From Coniella vitis (Eukaryota; Ascomycota; Sordariomycetes; Diaporthales; Schizoparmaceae), in the NCBI GenBank assembly GCA_011317545.1, contig WUJK01000006.1:1674001-1738000 (forward strand): a DNA stretch of 64,000 nucleotides, given 5' to 3'. This document shows, one piece after another, positions 48,515 through 59,047 of this stretch. Each line of letters begins with the position of its first letter. Positions within the stretch are counted from its first letter, which is position 1. Both the position numbers and the translations under genes were made by a program. The notes under the pieces were generated by a model, which did not search any database, was not told the DNA's origin, and saw only the letters and a program-made list of their open reading frames with translations.

Positions 48515-49629
48515 GGTGGCAGAGAATGAGGCGTACACGACGCAGCCCGCGTGCTGTACTGACGAAAGCGGCGAGGAGGAGGGCGAATAAGGAGGCGGGC
48601 AGGTACACCTTGCGGTGGTGTGAAGGTGGGACAAGTCGAGCAGAAAGTTCCTATTCACTGTTTCGGCGTGTGAGCGATTGCTCCCTCTGTCCGTGGAAGA
48701 CCCCTAATTGACAAAGACATCGCAACTACTATGTAGGTACGCTTGCTGTACCTGCCCAACGCAACCAAGAGGCTCCGAGTAGGTCACAGATCCCCTCCCA
48801 CTGCGACAGATGAGATGCTCCTGTTGTGCGCGGCTGGCTCCCCACGGCGTATCCAACAGTTTACAAGGGGCGGATTGGGAAATTCAACTGACCTTTGTGG
48901 CAAGAAGATTGGCAAAGGCTGATCGAGGAGCGAGGGAGCCCACAGCTTGCATAGCAAGGAAAGAAGCAAACGCGAGGCCTTTGTCCAGGAAACAGATCGC
49001 AGGGCCGAGTGTTGCAGATTGTCGTCAGTGCTTGAGCGCGAGGGCCAAGTACTGTCTAGGTAGGTGTGTACAGGGTATACTAGGTAGAAAGGTCCAGGGC
49101 TGACGCGGGAGCTTCCCCTGAGCTTGTCTGCTTGTACTGTGTACTATGTAGACCCTGGCCCTGATTCCAAGCCCACTAGACCCGCCCCGTCGAATTTCCC
49201 CGTCTCCACGCCCTCCCCCCCCGGCCCACGATTATGTAATACCAGTACATGAATGTATATACATAGTAACCTCACACCACTTTACCCAAGTACAGTATAT
49301 TGAACTCTTATGAAAAGTCATTTGTACTACAACTCATCTTCGGCCAAGAGCCCCTTCGCCACTCAGGATTTATATACTCGACCGTATCTTATATACCTGC
49401 TCTCTCATCCCCCCCTCTCTCACGCTGGCCCTGAGTGCTGTGCTAATTAAGTATGTCAATCGCACCTAGGCAGGTACGAACCACGCATCGGGAGCAGGAG
49501 GCCACTAGCCGGGCAAGATGTCCCCAAGCTTTTCGATAGCTAAAATCATTATGGTGCCGTTGCTCCCAAATTAGCACCCCTCCTCGCATCATCGGTCAAG
49601 CACTCATTGTGTATTTACACACATAAATC
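48515..49629. other. Gap between cyclase-associated protein and protease pseudogene
   Basis: About 1.1 kb without a gene. It includes the cap1 promoter and three TACTATGTA/TACATAGTA copies (48727-48735, 49142-49150, 49260-49268). Confidence 0.5.
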
Positions 49630-51343
49630 ATGGCTTCATCCCCCGTCCGTACTCTCATCATCTCGCGTTCCAAGTCATCCTCGAGGAAACGTTGCCTAGA
49701 CTTTTTGAACCCCACAAAACCCACAAAGCGTCCGTGGATGTCGACTGTGCACTCTGCCAACATGGACGGTGCAATAGACCAAGGACCCTACAAACCCGGA
49801 CAAGAAGAAATAGACCGTTATTACTATGGTCTATCTGGGCCTCCAAACTCGTGGCCAGAACGAGCCACGAAAAATGGTCGCCGCCAATGCAAGAGGCGCC
49901 ATGGGACGGCCCCTGGCGCAAACACTACGCGGCGGTAGTGAACCCGGAAATGATCTCCAAGTGGTCACGACAAACAGACCGTGCCCTGATCCAAGCCCTG
50001 AGTGGTCATGGATTGAGCTATTTCTTTCCTGTCCGCATTGGCGTCCATGGGGACTGCGATTCCGGGTTTCCGACAGCCCTGTTTGTTGGGATGCAAGACA
50101 AGCTCAACTGGGAAAAGGGCGTGGCAACTGCCCTGCAATGCCGCAGCATTCTGCAAAGCTTCGGGATCTTTGACGTGGAGGTAGAAATAATGCAAAGCAT
50201 GCATGTCCAACATGGCAGGCTGAATGACTTTGAGGATCAACTGGACCACACAGCATGGGTCACAGCGAAGGCCCGCTCTCACGAACACGTTCTCCCCGCT
50301 TCCTCATCATCTTTGGGGTTCAGCCTGGGGCATGCAGAAACTCACCATGCTCAAGGCTCAGTGGGACCGCATCTGAAGTTGGGAATGAACGATGCGGACA
50401 AAGAGTCGACTGTATTTGCACTCAGGTGTCGACATGTTGTGTCGGGCCTGAGGAAACCCGACGAGTTCGTTAAGAAAACGTGTGAACAATCGCATATAAT
50501 CTGCGGTGACGGCCAAGGAACGCCGTGCTTCGCTCGAGATGTGTATGCAACCTTTTCGACAAAGGCAGAGAGACTGGGACGAGATGTATCAGTTCGGGGA
50601 TGACATGAGGCGGCAGCCAACAGATCAGGATCACGCTCTCCTCAAGAACTACCCAGAGCTCACCGACTACAATGACCACATACATCATCAAGGCTGTTCG
50701 GATTATAAGCCAGAAAAAAGATCGAGTAATAGGCCAATTAGCCTACCACCCCAAATACGAGCTTTCCGTCGAGGAACCTGGTTACTTGAAGGACTGGGCC
50801 CTCGTCGAACTCAACGAGCCAAAAGACAATAAGGTGTTCGTGGGGACCATCAATGATCGCTTAATCGATTATGCCAGCATTCTGGTTAAAAATGGTTTTC
50901 TGCCATTGCGCTTGAGGCTCCAGCAAGAGGCCGTCAGCGGACAGAGAGTCTTGAAGCGCGGGGCCGAGACGGGTCTCACAGATGGCCTCGTGAACGGCAT
51001 TTAAGCTGTCATCCGCAACCACGAAAACACGATTGCATGGGAGTCGTTGGTCATATCAGATAAAGTTAAGGGTGTGTTTTCTGGAAAGGGAGATTCTGGC
51101 TCCAGTGTGTTCGACCTAAGTGGTACCGTTGTTGGCCTTGTGAATGGTAGCACCGATGCCTCGACGCGTGCCTGGCGCACACACAAGGCGCATCCTGGGG
51201 GTTGCATGCAGCCAAAAGATGCAAAAGAGACGGACAACTTGCCTCAATGGATATTTGGGACGGATGTAACGTTCGTTACTCCCATCAGATGGGTTCTGAA
51301 AGACATTGAGCGGTTCACCGGCCTCGAACCGAGGCTTGCGTAG
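49630..51343 (+). pseudogene. Broken trypsin-like serine protease gene of a fungal family
   Basis: One protein-like stretch is spread over three frames. It starts at ATG 49630 and reads to about 49830 (GPYKPGQEEIDRYYYGL), shifts frame to continue as ASKLVARTSHEKW and on to about 50550, shifts again near 50560 (EMYQFGDDMRRQ) and again near 50690. The last frame has an in-frame TAA at 51002-51004 and ends at 51343. Landmarks of a chymotrypsin-type protease remain: a CRHVV block like the catalytic-His region (about 50430-50450) and GDSGSSV with the Ser nucleophile (near 51090), followed by VVGLVNGS and DVTFVTPIRW. Introns of normal length could not repair the breaks, because adjacent codons on both sides of each shift still match the expected order. 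Assembly errors are the main alternative. I recall such proteins as variable, lineage-specific genes in fungi. Confidence 0.7.
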
Positions 51344-51632
51344 CTCGCCCTCCGATGAACGCATAGTACTTGGGGCGGTCTGGTAATAGGTATGCGCATT
51401 ATGCGCATATGAGTGCGGCTGACATAATATACTTGCCTTTTGCGCTGAAAACGATTATTGAGTTGACTTCAACAAGCTTAATTCATGCTTGATAGCGTAA
51501 GGAAAAATATCGTGACCACTTGATTCCCATCATTCTTTTCCATGGACTCGCGAATATCCTTGCTTCAGCTCTAAGACACGTAAGCGTAGAAGGCATGTAT
51601 AGGTCTGCCATAGTTGTTCCAATACTGAGGAG

Positions 51633-53056
51633 TCAACTGGACGGGACCTCTCGCCTTAACAACAACTGAAGCCCAGCATCGTCCGCGAAGCGCTGTAATG
51701 CCACCTTCTTCCACTCATCCCATTCCAAGCCCTCATCCACCCTTACAGCATCTCGTAGTCCGCGGAATAGGGCGATGAATCCGTCCCAGTCTGTGGGATT
51801 GTGTCCACAGCAGAAGATGAACATATGCTGTAGCCGACCGTTCCAAACACATTTGGCCAAATCCGAATGGCCCTTTTTCTCAAGCAGGCGCGCAAAAATG
51901 ATCTCGTCATTGCCCAGGTCAGTCCTACCGTCGTAGAATTCCGCCACTGGTAGGAATCCGATTGGAGAGTTGAAGGCATGTGCAGGCGGTGCGGTATGCG
52001 CCCATTCCCAATCGATGGTGCCGGTAATATTGAAATGCTCGTCCACTAGGATATGATCTCCTTTGTCGTCTGCATGCTTGAAATAGAACGTCTCGCCGGG
52101 ACTCTGGGTTGCAGGTAATAACACATGTGGCACTAGGTCAAGGAGACATCGGTGTATCAGATAGGCGTCCACTGGTTGTTTGGAGTACATTTCCTCTTGA
52201 AGAATGCAATCCAGAACGAGTCGGATTGAGGATCTATGATATTCTTGCAATGAAGAAAAGGGCCCCACGGTGTGCATTTGGAAATCTTGTGTGAAATTGG
52301 TAAGCGATTCTCGAGCAAACGCGCCTATGTGTGGGGCACCTGGCGTATCGAGGGAGCCCAAGAGATTGAAAGGGTGTTTCTTAACCTCAATAAAAACATC
52401 CGCAAGCTGGCCCATGACCTTTTCCCTTTCTTGTTGAGTTGCAATCGCCCATTTTAGATATGTCCCGGGTAATTTTTCCATCAAAATATAACCCACTCCA
52501 ACCGAATTGCCAGGTTGTTGCTCAAGTGCAAAATCATGGACTTTTGGAGCAGGGACAGCACCACCAGTATGCTTCTCCAGAAACAAGAGAGTGGCAACCT
52601 CACTCTGGATAATGTAGTCTCGCAATGCTGGTGGAGGACATGTGGCATTGAAGCGGCGAATACGGGCTATCCACGTGATGCCATCGTCAAAGCGAACTTC
52701 GACATGGTAGTTCATGCCGCCCATCACGGATCTCTGGGTTGCAGCATCATACTGGAGTGTCGGGACATGGCACGGCCTCCCTTGACGTAGATTGCTGGCT
52801 CGTGCCTCAAGAGCACGGGTGTTGATTTTGCTAATCAAATCGTTCAGCTCGCGCCCTTCGGCATCGCGGGCCAGAGGGTCATATTTGTCCGCTTCCTTGA
52901 ATAATTGCAAGGTCAGCTTCGTGAGTGTTCCTGGAAAGGGGGAAATCAAACACGGACAGCCCACTGAGGACAAGTGTGAAACTTTGGTTCAAGATGGTTG
53001 CCGCATAAATGGCGGTTGCAGAGGACACATTCGCCGGAAATGCGAACAGCCGGCAT
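51633..53056 (-). CDS. Aminoglycoside phosphotransferase (APH)-fold protein with Cys/His-rich N-terminus
   Basis: Exons 53056-52958 and 52895-51633 give 453 residues. The 62-nt intron has a GCTGACC branch-like site and was chosen because it yields HTCPQWA joined to EADKYDPLARDAEG without a stop. The larger part has a kinase-like fold: a nucleotide-binding lobe (MGGMNYHVEVRFDDG, WIARIRRF), the hinge GYILMEKLPG, and an APH-type catalytic region HADDKGDHILVDEHFNITG then IDWEWAH. The usual HGD loop is replaced by HADD, so activity is uncertain. The first 33 residues contain CVLCNRHLCGNHLEPKFHTC, with four Cys and three His after the first Cys, spaced like a small zinc site. The substrate is unknown; fungi carry many such genes. 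The neighbouring pseudogene and AT-rich flank suggest a variable region. Confidence 0.75.
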
Positions 53057-54734
53057 ATGACAGCTTTCGAAATCACACGTCCATAAAGGCATTTCGTTCA
53101 GGAAGCCTTGTCGGTGTTATTGAGGCTGGAGATGTTGAACCAAGCGTGGTTAACGGTGCGAAGTGGTGGGAGCGGCAGAGAGTGCAGAGGTGCTATATTT
53201 GCTTATAAAGGTAAAGCGGCAGCAATAGAGATACAACGATATATACGTGTGTGTAACCACCCAATTAGTTGATAAGTATTATCTCTAGCTGAATTCCGGA
53301 AGATGGAAAGCTTCCGTCTCATAAATAAGCTTTATATATAGTCTATACATAAGCCTATTACCTCGATGTTAATATAGTAAAATAAATAGATGATATATTA
53401 GGAAAGAAAGTGCTGTCAGTTCTCCTGATTACAAGACATTTATTTGAGAAGGAGGTTCAGTTGGGGTGGCCTGCAGTCACCTTCGCATTGCCATCGACCA
53501 TTTCCGCCGTTCCTGGCACCCCATCTGGCTTAATATTAGGCTGTGGGAGTAAGCGATATATGCCAACCTCATGCCTCCTAGTACTGTTCACATAGAACAC
53601 TTGAAGTACTATTTCAGACCCGCACTTATTCGTGAGAATCTTCTCCGCGTGAAGACCCCGGCTTATGATGGCCCTATGTGTCTATCCGTTTTTGCGTCTT
53701 CTTAACATGTTGCACAGCATCGAAATGTTTCCAGGAGCCTTATGCAAGTTAGCGCTTGATTATGACGTTTGCCATCTGTGGTGTTCACTTACTGTGGTAG
53801 TAAAATAATCTTGTAAGTGTCAGTGTCCGCGATTGGTAGGCTCAACTAGGCTTACATAACGCAAGCCAACGTCGTGCTGTTTGGATATGCGTGCATCGGG
53901 GCAGGTGAATGGCAACAAACAGCAAAGCCGCTCGAAGAGAACGACATGAGCGAGAGCTTGTGGGGAAACGAGGAAAACAGCACCAAGACCAGTTTCGATA
54001 CACAACGCGGCACTTAGATGAATCATCGCATTAAAAAGCGGCTTCTAATCACCTGTTCCGCCTCTTTCCCCGATTCCAATGCCTTCTTCCCCTGTCAACA
54101 AGCAAAGAAGAAGGAAAAAAGCTATTTCGTACATACCCTAGGTACACAAATATGCCCCAATAAACAATATCAAAAAGGGGTTTCGAAAAATTGTCCGACT
54201 TTGCCACTGTCCATGTGAACTCGTCCTGTTCCATTTGTTGACGCCTTCTTTTACACACAAATCAAAGAGAACGTAGGCCCTCTCTTCAGCCGGGACGGGT
54301 CTGATGTCCAGGAGAAACCACCATAACATCCTGTACGGCCCTGGTGACCCCATAAAAAATGCCCCGTGTTCCATGTAGCCCTTGGCACTGATCGTCAGCG
54401 TCTGCCTCCGACAACTCTCGTAGATGGTAGAAGACATTGCCCATAGCACACTGAAGACCGGCGTGCTCTGGCCTAAGCAGTCTGACATCAAGCGTTACTC
54501 ATAGGACTGGGCCACCCGGATTCGGGGCATTCGGTCTGCAACTTGAGTCGAGTTTCGGAATGTATGACAGAAAATTCAAAGGGACATTGAGCTCATGGGC
54601 GCTCCAGCCCTCGACTGTTGCTTCTTCAACATGAGTACCCTCGCTATGGTGCCCGATGGCCCATCTCCTGGTTCGCAAGATATGCCGAGCCTGAGCCTGA
54701 GCCACAGTAAATTCCCGGCCAAGGCATCACATCC
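53057..54734. other. Gap with AT-rich stretch between APH gene and rsc8
   Basis: About 1.7 kb without a supportable gene. Bases 53215-53400 are strongly AT-rich (many TATA and TAAATA words), unlike neighbouring DNA. The remainder has ordinary composition; minus-strand frames near 54140-54700 lie behind the rsc8 stop codon and may be its 3' UTR. Confidence 0.45.
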
Positions 54735-57005
54735 TTAAGCCTCGTACGACTTGACCTGTCCAGCGCTGCTCAAGGGCTGTACACCACCTGGAGCCAAGAT
54801 TGGCTGCAAATTGAGTCCGTCACCCTCCATGGCCACGTCTATAGCCGCCCTCGCGCCTTGCTCGCCACCCACGGCAGCCGCGGCCTTGAGTTCATCCTGC
54901 ACTCTCCGCACTCGCTTCTTGAACGCCAATCGGTCCAAGAACAACTGTTGCCGACCGCGTTCGAGCTCACGGCGCTCTTCTTGGAGAATTGCCTCCATCT
55001 CGTTGAAGTACTTCATCTTTTGTTCCATCTTTTGTAGTGTAATGTTCACTGCAGCAGATACGAGCCGTGTCATCTCGCGCTCCTCGTGTGATGCCAAACC
55101 GTCTGCGCGAGCACCGATGGTAGCCAATGGTATGTTGGCCAAAGCCGTGGTCGTGGTCTTGGTGGTTGTTGTTGTGGTTGTCGTAGTCTCTTGCCGAATG
55201 TCAATCTGCATCGACTCGCCGCCCTCTGTCTCCTTGCCCTTGCCCTTTCCGTTGGATTGGGCGTCAAGAGCACCGCTCGACTCCAGTTTACCGCGCAGGT
55301 TTTGCCGCAACTCCTCTGCAGACTTGCCAGCGGCCACAGCTGCGCTAGCAGGATCAGCAAGACTGGCGAGGAATGCCACCACAGTCATGACTGGGTTGTC
55401 CGCCTGGCTAAAGGGCAGCTGGCCTCCCGCAGTTCCCAGCAACGAGATACCAGTGGGGTTCTCAGCCTCGAGATACTTGTCTTCAATATCCAATTGCAGG
55501 AATTGCAAGACGCACTCCTCCTTTGTCCGCGTACCAACATGATCCGCAATCTCCTGCCAGTTATCATCGAACCGTTCCAAGCCTTCCAACAGCCGCAGCA
55601 GCTCGGCATCGCTCCAGGGCGCGTCGCGATCCAAAGTGGCAGTATAGGTGGGGTTCTCCATGCGTGTGAAGTTGCTGTTTGATTGGTTCGAAGGGAAGCG
55701 GCCGTCCACAAAACAACTTGGGCAAATATCGTTGCTTTTCTTGTTGTTAGATGCAGGGTCGACGTAGGTGTTGTGGTAGTAGATTCTTGTGCAATCAATG
55801 CCGCAAGTTTGACAGTTAACCTTGGAGATTGGGGCTTTTGTCACCTCTTCCACAGATCCGCCCGAAACACCGTTAGTCTGGGGTCCATCACCGTTGGTCT
55901 TGCTCTCTGTCTTGTTCAACTGGGTTCCCTTGGCACTGGCCTCGTAGATGTTGCGTCCGAGCTCCAGATTCAATTCGCTCTTGGGAATCGGGGTAGCCTG
56001 CGCTTTGGCGTCTGTATCAGGGTGTGGCTTGCCCTTGCTGAGTGTGGGGTCTGCTGCTGGTTGCCATGGTTGGAGTCCTCTAGGAGTATCACAGATAATC
56101 TTGAAGTGACCGGTAAAGGGAGGGCCGACAGGAGCCGGGCGGTGGTCGGGGTCGACCTGAGAGATGGTGTTAATTCACAGACACAAAGCTCCTTTTGGGA
56201 GGACATTATAGATCCGCCATACCTGGTAGTTGATCAAACCCCATTGCTCGAGGAAGGAATGAACCCTCATGATTGCGCACACATCACCAGCCAAATTCCT
56301 TCTGCAAGCCGTCACCGTGAGGTACTCGGCAGGATTCAGTCTGTAGGTGTTGATCATGAAGTCGCGATAGTCCTTGTAGACAGCACGCGTCTTGCTTCGG
56401 TTGCGGTGGTTGAAGAATTCTGGCAAAGCCTTGACCTCGGTAGGGTGAACGTTGTTCATGTCGAACCAAGTGCTGTAGCTGGGCAGGACGATGGAGTGAG
56501 TCTGTGAAATAAGGTGCTCGCGCGCCGCGTTCTCGATAGCTTCCTTTGTCTTGCCAGCGGAGGCGTCGCCAGAGACGTCGCCATCCTTGGCGGCATCGAC
56601 CTTGGGTTCCCCTTCAGCATCGGCCATCTCCTCGTCCTGCGCCGCGGCGATTTCGGGGGCCGGGCCTTCGGGCGCATCGAGGGGGTTATCTGCAGAAGCG
56701 CCTGGAGCGGGCGTGGCACTGTCTTGCTTGATTGCTGGGTCGTTTGTTGACGAGGTATCGCCCATCTGCACGTCTGACGAGGGAGGATTGAGATGTCAGT
56801 TGACCGACTGGGCAGCGCGTCTACTTGACGCGGAAAACAAAAAGATGGATGGAATGGATGGGAATCATGCATCAGACAATTGCGCTTGCTCACCTTCGCC
56901 GCCAGTGTTCGCATCACTCAAAGGCGGTTGCGCAAGGATGGGATTGCTACCAGGCGATGCGCTGCCATTGGCAGGTGTGCTATAATTGACATTGTCTTCC
57001 TCCAT
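54735..57005 (-). CDS. rsc8: SWI/SNF-RSC core subunit Rsc8/Swi3 (BAF155 type)
   Basis: Exons 57005-56894, 56773-56223 and 56156-54735 give 694 residues. It is the scaffold of SWI/SNF-type remodelling complexes. Domains in order: an acidic N-terminus; a SWIRM domain at about 90-190 (LPSYSTWFDMNNVHPTEVKA, CRRNLAGDVCAIMRVHSFLE, WGLINYQVD across intron 2); a ZZ-like zinc site (CQTCGIDC, ICPSCF); a SANT domain (APWSDAELLRLLEGLERF, WQEIADHVGTRTKEECVLQF); and a C-terminal leucine-rich coiled coil (LQKMEQKMKYFNEMEAILQEE). A run of ten Thr and a second of four lie before the coil. Filamentous fungi generally have one such gene serving both complexes, so Rsc8 and Swi3 names are interchangeable here. 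Confidence 0.95.
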
Positions 57006-57756
57006 TGTCACTGAGCAAATGGGGTTCAAATGCTGAATTAGTCTGTGGCCCCGGTGTTTGGGATTGTAAGAGAGACAGGCAGCTCGGTCGGATGCACACG
57101 CTGCGACTGCGGGCGGGTGGAATTTGGCCTGGGGATGGACGAAGCCTAGTGTGGGCAGCGAGGCGTTATGTCTGGCAAAAGAAAAGAAAAGTAGAAGTAC
57201 TGCGCGTGCAGTGCACTCAGCGATCGAGAGTGACTATTTGCTGCTTGGCCGTTGCAGTGATGATGTGGGGGGCGGGTCGGTCGATCTTATTTGACTTGCC
57301 AGGCGCAAGAAAGACCGTGTCGAGTTGCTGTATCGCGTTGGATGAGAAAATGGAGCCGGCGGCGCGTGCTGGCTGCTTTTGCTTTGCCTGGCCTGCATTT
57401 GCGGTTGCGTCTGCGTTTGCTCACCTCTCTAGCTCTGCCGCGGAAAGTTATGGCAGCCTCAGGCCATTACGATTTCCACACCACGAAGTACCTAGGTAGC
57501 CAATACCCTAACCCTGCTCAGCCCTACCTTGACCTGCTCCCAAAATACTTTATTACAGTACTGAGAAAGATCATCTGCCCTGCTGGCAATGCTGTTCCCG
57601 AATCCCTGCAACCCGATGGCGGAGGGCCCTTGAATAGCCGAGCGGCCTTGGGCTCCGCGCGCTTTCCCCAGCACGCCGACCATTTGCTCCGTTCTCTTTT
57701 TGCCTTTCTACGAGAGCCAATCCACTCATAGTCCCATCTCTCCTCCTCCTCACAAT
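57006..57756. promoter_or_regulatory. Divergent promoter region, rsc8 and ETF alpha
   Basis: About 750 bases between divergent starts, with a perfect TACCTAGGTA palindrome at 57489-57498. No gene seen. Confidence 0.45.
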
Positions 57757-58896
57757 ATGCTCTGTACAGCGCGCAGAGTGATACCGCACCAGTTGCGGCG
57801 GCACATTGCCCACGAGGCAGCTGCGACGGCGTTTTCTGGCGGCTTTGGTCCTGCGGCCCTGCGGCGGCTTGCATCGACCTTAGCTATCCTCGAGCAGAAG
57901 GATGGCAAGCTGAACCATGGCTCACTGAGCGCAATCACTGCTGCCAAGCAGATTGGCGGGCCAGTCCACGGCTTCGTGGCCGGCAGCAGCATCAAGGCGG
58001 TGGCAGACGAGGCTGCTACGGCTGAGGGCCTCGAGAAGATCATTGCCGTGGACAATGCCGCATATGACAAGGTGTGTGCTACCCATACCCAGCTAAAGAA
58101 ACGAGCCTCGGCACCCACGCGCTAACACGTGCGAATTCATGTCCCTCATTAGGGCCTCCCCGAGAACTTTGCACCCCTCCTGGTTGAGAACATCAAGAAG
58201 GGTGGCTATACCCACGTCATTACTGGCCACACGGCGTTTGGCAAGAACGTGCTGCCCCGCGTGGCTGCCCTGCTCGACTCGCAGCAAATCTCCGACATCA
58301 CCGCCGTTGAGAGCGAGTCCACCTTTGTGCGCCCCATCTACGCTGGCAACGCGATCGCCACCGTCGAGTCTGCCGACCCAATAAAGTTTATTACCATTCG
58401 TGGCACGGCGTTTGCCCCCGCCGAACTCGGCAAGGGCTCTGCGGCTGTCGAGGATGGTGTTGACCCCAAGGCCGGCAGCCCGACCGAGTGGGTGTCGGAG
58501 GATCTGGCCAAGTCGGACCGACCGGACCTATCGACTGCTGGCCGCGTTGTCTCGGGAGGACGGGGCCTCAAGTCCAAGGATGACTTCAACAAGGTGATGG
58601 AGCCGCTGGCGGATGCTCTTGGTGCTGCTATTGGTGCGTCGCGGGCGGCTGTGGACAGCGGATACGCAGACAACAGCTTGCAGGTCGGACAGACGGGCAA
58701 GGTCGTTGCGCCGCAGCTGTACATGGCTGTGGGTATTTCGGGAGCCATTCAGCACTTGGCTGGTATGAAGGACAGCAAGGTCATCGCGGCTATCAACAAG
58801 GACGCCGATGCGCCCATATTCCAGGTGGCAGATGTCGGTCTGGTGGGCGATTTGTTCGAAAAGGTCCCTGAGTTGACGGAGAAACTCAAGAAGTAG
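57757..58896 (+). CDS. aim45: Electron transfer flavoprotein alpha subunit
   Basis: Exons 57757-58071 and 58153-58896 give 352 residues. ETF takes electrons from mitochondrial acyl-CoA dehydrogenases and passes them to ETF-quinone oxidoreductase. An Arg/Ala-rich N-terminus of about 40 residues (TARRVIPHQLRRHIA) is a matrix presequence. Next is the N-terminal domain STLAILEQKDGKLNHGSLSA. The C-terminal FAD-binding domain shows VVSGGRGLKS, AIGASRAAVDSGYADNSLQV, GQTGKVVAPQLYMAVGISG, AIQHLAG and AINKDADAPIFQVADVGLVG, which is the alpha-subunit signature. It ends PELTEKLKK. It belongs functionally with beta-oxidation, like the FarA-type regulator and thiolase in this window. Confidence 0.96.
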
Positions 58897-59047
58897 TATA
58901 CTACAACATGAAATGCACTTGTGCTACAGGATGAAGCATGCAAATTATTGCCATAATTCCTTTTGCCCGGCCGTATGTCCGCGCCGAATCTGAGTGACGC
59001 TGTTTATGCTCTCTACTCTTGTCTATTGCTTGCTATGCCCTTACTTC

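Noticed and set aside
54138..54705. Two short minus-strand frames behind rsc8
   Set aside because: No recognisable motif, and they lie where the rsc8 3' UTR is expected.
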